A DNA stretch of 64,000 nucleotides, taken from an uncultured Tolumonas sp. Its GTDB lineage: Bacteria > Pseudomonadota > Gammaproteobacteria > Enterobacterales > Aeromonadaceae. Shown piece after piece: positions 60,942 through 64,000 of this stretch (its first letter is position 1; the number at the start of each line of letters is the position of its first letter). The stretch is taken from NCBI RefSeq assembly GCF_963676665.1, contig NZ_OY781368.1:62001-126000 (forward strand), written 5' to 3'. Under the pieces are notes generated by a model, which had not been told where the DNA came from, made no database searches, and worked only from the letters and a program-made list of their open reading frames with translations. The translations under genes were made by a program, and so were the position numbers.

Positions 60942-62750
60942 TTAATCAGTCGAGTCAGCAAACAACACGCAAGCACCTTGTTCGGCACTGGAAACGTTTT
61001 GGCGGAATAGTGAGAAATATTCGCGTCCCATGCCACGGTGTTGGTTATGCAAATCGGGTTTTGCGGTGGCTCGCTGGCTGATATCGGTTAGCACTGCCAG
61101 CTTGCCTTCGGTGGCATCCAGCAAAATGCGATCACCGGTTTTCAAATGCGCCAGCGGACCACCTTTAGCTGCTTCCGGGGTGACATGAATGGCGGCAGGA
61201 ATTTTCCCGGAAGCGCCAGATAAACGCCCATCAGTGACCAGTGCAACTTTATAACCGGCTTTCTGCACATTACCGAGGATTGGCATTAACTTGTGCAGCT
61301 CCGGCATGCCATTCGCGGCCGGGCCACTAAAGCGCACAACAACGATGGCGTCGTGATTTAATTGACCGGCTTTATAAGCAGTTTCAACGTCGTGTTGTGA
61401 ATCAAAAATCAGGGCGTCTGCTTCCACGATCTGGTGTTCGGGTGAGACGGCACTGACTTTAATCACCGCGCGCCCGAGATTGCCGGATAGCAGTTTTAAA
61501 CCGCCGGAAACATTGAACAGCTGATCTTTTGCTGCAATCACATCGGGCTGTTTTGACTCGGCCACCTCCTGCCAATAAAGCTTGCCATTATCTAAAAAGG
61601 GCTGGTGGAAATGGGCGCTGAAATCGCCGCTGAATGTTTGTGTATCTGTGTTCAGCAACCCGCGTTCCGCGAGTTGTTTCAGTAATAACGGTACACCGCC
61701 AGCCTGATGGAAGGCGTTAATATCTGCCGGACCATTCGGGTAGACCCGGGCCAATAGCGGTACAACGTCGGAAAGATCACTGAAGTCATCCCATGTCAGC
61801 AGTAAACCCGCAGCACGGGCTACCGCTACCATATGCAGGGTGTGATTGGTGCTGCCGCCGGAAGACAACAGTGCGACCAAGCCGTTCACCAGTGAACGTT
61901 CGTCAACAATTTGCCAAAGTGGACGATATTGCGAGCTGCCTGCCACTTGTGAGGTAATTAGCGCGGAGGCTTTTTCCGTCAGCGCCAGCCGCAGTGGATC
62001 ATCCGGATGAACAAAAGCGGAGCCCGGTAACATCAGGCCCATCGCTTCAAATACCAGCTGATTGGTATTGGCCGTACCGTAAAAAGTGCAGGTGCCATGG
62101 CTGTGGTAAGCCTGATTTTCCATCGCCTGCAAGGCATCGCGTCCCAGTTTTCCGGCCGCATATTGTTGTCGGACCTGCACTTTCTCATCATTACTAATGC
62201 CTGTGCTCATTGGCCCTGCGGGTATAAATGCCGTTGGCAGATGCCCAAAGGCCAGCGCTCCCATCAGTTGGCCGGGAGCGATCTTATCGCAGATCCCCAG
62301 CAGTAAAGTGGCGTCAAAGGCGTTGTGACTCAGTGACACGGCGGTGGCTTGTGCAATGACATCGCGGGAAAACAGCGACAGATCCATGCCAGCCTGACCT
62401 TGCGTGACGCCATCACACATGGCCGGTACACCGCCAGCCACTTGCGCCGAATGGCCCAGCGTGCTAACCACCGCTTTGATTTGTGCCGGATAGTCGGCAT
62501 AGGGCTGGTGGGCACTCAGCATGTCGTTATACGCTGTGATGATCCCGACGTTACAACGCGTCATATCCATCAATCTAGACTTCTGTGCCTGCGGGCAGGC
62601 GGCAACCACGTGTGCCAGATTGCCGCAGGCCAGTTGTGTCCGCGGTCTGCCTTGTGCAGCTTGTTGCTGCATCAGCCCGATATATTGCTGACGACTTTGT
62701 TCGCTGCGATGACGAATGCGTTCGGTTACTTGCCGGATTACAGGATGCAT
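60942..62750 (-). CDS. edd: 6-phosphogluconate dehydratase
   Basis: A 602-residue IlvD/Edd-family enzyme. Cys ligands for the [4Fe-4S] cluster lie in GVPAMCDGVTQGQAGMDLSL and GICDKIAPGQLMGAL; SHGTCTFYGTANTNQ and LVTDGRLSGASGKIPAAIHV are family marks. It makes KDPG from 6-phosphogluconate. It is second in the right-hand sugar-acid operon, between ghrB and eda. Confidence 0.95.
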   Translation of the reverse strand: MHPVIRQVTERIRHRSEQSRQQYIGLMQQQAAQGRPRTQLACGNLAHVVAACPQAQKSRLMDMTRCNVGIITAYNDMLSAHQPYADYPAQIKAVVSTLGHSAQVAGGVPAMCDGVTQGQAGMDLSLFSRDVIAQATAVSLSHNAFDATLLLGICDKIAPGQLMGALAFGHLPTAFIPAGPMSTGISNDEKVQVRQQYAAGKLGRDALQAMENQAYHSHGTCTFYGTANTNQLVFEAMGLMLPGSAFVHPDDPLRLALTEKASALITSQVAGSSQYRPLWQIVDERSLVNGLVALLSSGGSTNHTLHMVAVARAAGLLLTWDDFSDLSDVVPLLARVYPNGPADINAFHQAGGVPLLLKQLAERGLLNTDTQTFSGDFSAHFHQPFLDNGKLYWQEVAESKQPDVIAAKDQLFNVSGGLKLLSGNLGRAVIKVSAVSPEHQIVEADALIFDSQHDVETAYKAGQLNHDAIVVVRFSGPAANGMPELHKLMPILGNVQKAGYKVALVTDGRLSGASGKIPAAIHVTPEAAKGGPLAHLKTGDRILLDATEGKLAVLTDISQRATAKPDLHNQHRGMGREYFSLFRQNVSSAEQGACVLFADSTD

Positions 62751-62771
62751 ACTTCAGTTCCTTTTAGACAA

Positions 62772-63749
62772 TCAACGGGCTCGGGCGGCCGGATTAACGC
62801 AGTTGACCAAAACGTCATTGTTGAGTGCGGCAATCAGGTTATCGACGGCACAACGCACCATCGCATAGCGGGTTTCATGCGTTGCGGAGCCGATATGGGG
62901 CAGGGCGACGACATTTGGTAATGACAACAGAGGCGAATCGGCTGGCAGCGGTTCTTTCTCAAACACGTCCAGCCCCACACCGCGGATCACGCCTTGTTGC
63001 AAGGCTTCAATCAAGGCGGCTTCATCAACAATTTTGCCGCGCGAACCATTGATCAAAAAGGCGCTTGGTTTCATTTTCTGCAGCTGTGCTTTGCCGATGA
63101 ATTTTTCAGTTTCCGGCAACAGCGGCAGCACCACGCAGACAAAATCGGATTGCGCCAGCAGGTCATCTAACTCGCTGCGGCGGGCTTTGAAATCCTGTTC
63201 AGCCATCGGGTTTGCTACATCGTTGTAATACAGCACCGACATGCCGAAACCGGCGTAAGCACGTTTAGCAACGGCATAACCAATACGCCCCATACCAAGA
63301 ATGCCGATCGTTTTACCGTTTACATCGGTGCCATAACAATCGACGCCAATACTGCGGGTCCAGCGGCCTTCTTTCACCATTTCCGCCATTTCAATCACCC
63401 GGCGGGCGCTGTTTAACACCAGCGTGAAAATGGTATCGGCGGTGGTTTCAGTCAGTACACTTGGGGTATGCATCAGGTTGATTTTCCGTTCCGTTAAATC
63501 AGGCACATTAAACTGGTCAACACCGACAGAGATGGTGGAAATAGCACGCAGAGCCGGGGCTGCATTCAGATAGTCGGCCGTGATGGGGCAACTTGCCCCA
63601 ATCAGTCCTTCTGCTTTACTGAGTGCGCCAATAAAATCAGCGCGATTGGCGTCGGTAATGCCCTCAAAGAAAGCCACGTTGAAGTGGCTTTGCAGACGTT
63701 CCAGCTGGTCAGCAGGGATTTTTTTGTACAGTACAACATTCGGTTTCAT
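62772..63749 (-). CDS. ghrB: 2-keto acid reductase GhrB
   Basis: A 325-residue D-isomer 2-hydroxyacid dehydrogenase. NADPH motif [16 protein letters not shown], catalytic Arg in [11 protein letters not shown], Glu in VFEKEPLP and His in [13 protein letters not shown]. It is close to E. coli GhrB, which reduces 2-ketogluconate and glyoxylate. It precedes edd by 21 bases and follows the transporter gene, so it likely feeds 2-ketogluconate into gluconate and the Entner-Doudoroff route. Confidence 0.9.
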   Translation of the reverse strand: MKPNVVLYKKIPADQLERLQSHFNVAFFEGITDANRADFIGALSKAEGLIGASCPITADYLNAAPALRAISTISVGVDQFNVPDLTERKINLMHTPSVLTETTADTIFTLVLNSARRVIEMAEMVKEGRWTRSIGVDCYGTDVNGKTIGILGMGRIGYAVAKRAYAGFGMSVLYYNDVANPMAEQDFKARRSELDDLLAQSDFVCVVLPLLPETEKFIGKAQLQKMKPSAFLINGSRGKIVDEAALIEALQQGVIRGVGLDVFEKEPLPADSPLLSLPNVVALPHIGSATHETRYAMVRCAVDNLIAALNNDVLVNCVNPAARAR

Positions 63750-63761
63750 GCTAATTCCCTC

Positions 63762-64000
63762 TTAAGCCGCTTGGGGTAATGAGTGGGCTGATTGCTCATC
63801 AGCGTTGGGTTTTACGATCAGCGTCAGGATGACAGACACAAACAGCGCACTGCCCATGAAGATGTAAGACGCACCTGGGCTGCCTGTTGCACCATTCAGA
63901 TAACCCACCACCCATGAACCGATGAAGGAACCTAATGCACCCATGCTGTTGATCAGCGCCATCGCGCCGCCAGCGACGTTTTTCGGCAGCATTTCTGGGA
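63762..64000 (-). CDS. MFS transporter, C-terminal part (gene runs off the window)
   Basis: The last 79 residues of an MFS transporter: the final two membrane helices, PEMLPKNVAGGAMALINSMG and SYIFMGSALFVSVILTLIVK. The sequence is of the KguT/GudP anion:cation symporter type that moves sugar acids. The frame continues past base 64000. It is 12 bases upstream of ghrB and thus the likely first or second gene of the operon; 2-ketogluconate uptake is inferred from the neighbours. Confidence 0.8.
   Translation of the reverse strand, partial: PEMLPKNVAGGAMALINSMGALGSFIGSWVVGYLNGATGSPGASYIFMGSALFVSVILTLIVKPNADEQSAHSLPQAA

Noticed and set aside
62349-62921. Plus-strand 190-residue frame opposite edd and ghrB
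   Set aside because: Crosses two real genes in antisense and has no recognisable domain.
1-64000. CRISPR arrays, rRNA genes, prophage structural genes
   Set aside because: No regular spacer-repeat pattern, rRNA sequence or capsid/tail/terminase-like protein was seen.

Overview
The window reads as chromosome of a facultatively anaerobic gammaproteobacterium, most likely Aeromonadaceae and possibly close to Tolumonas. Pointers are a two-subunit pyruvate carboxylase with a divergent LysR regulator, long-Q-loop cytochrome bd, pyruvate formate-lyase, an Entner-Doudoroff block, flavorubredoxin NO reductase, and an EptA resembling Aeromonas MCR-3-type proteins. The species is inference; no rRNA is present.

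Bases 1 to about 19,960 are an AT-shifted accessory region that ends inside a tRNA-Arg(UCU) gene, of which only the anticodon-to-CCA half remains. This half looks like an island attachment boundary. It holds: a large tyrosine recombinase with an in-frame stop; an intact IS21-family element between two truncated genes; a hipBA operon followed by a 166-residue protein that seems to string together tails of four antitoxin families; a decayed second hipA; an ECF sigma/NrsF anti-sigma/methionine-rich peptide/DipZ/MsrB block with several frameshifts; and a cassette array with four attC-like sites carrying toxin-antitoxin modules (parE/phd, ccdAB, higA with a broken higB, an orphan yhfG) and two IS3-family relics.

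Bases 19,960 to 31,700 are core: tRNA-His, tRNA-Leu, eptA, pycB-pycA with pycR, a Nudix hydrolase, a P-type ATPase resembling Na,K-ATPases, a diguanylate cyclase and an orphan PAAR protein.

Bases 31,787 to 39,650 form a compact nitric-oxide defence cluster (hmp, ytfE, norR, norV, norW, fpr, nsrR). The regulatory DNA suggests a split circuit: three NorR-type sites and a sigma-54 promoter face ytfE-hmp, whereas norV and nsrR carry NsrR-type boxes.

Bases 39,670 to 50,263 hold yqaA, a GNAT gene, bluB, an SDR gene, yegD, abrB, a Fur-type palindrome with a tonB-exbB-exbD-PepSY operon, and a LacI regulator. Bases 50,321 to 55,516 hold pflB, split by an IS5-family insertion with a 4-bp target duplication, then acuR and acuI. 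The same palindromic operator lies before acuI, acuR and, twice, before pflB, implying an acrylate-linked regulon. The window closes with a cysI relic, cydABX, a MocR regulator, and the eda-edd-ghrB-transporter sugar-acid operon, which runs off the right edge.
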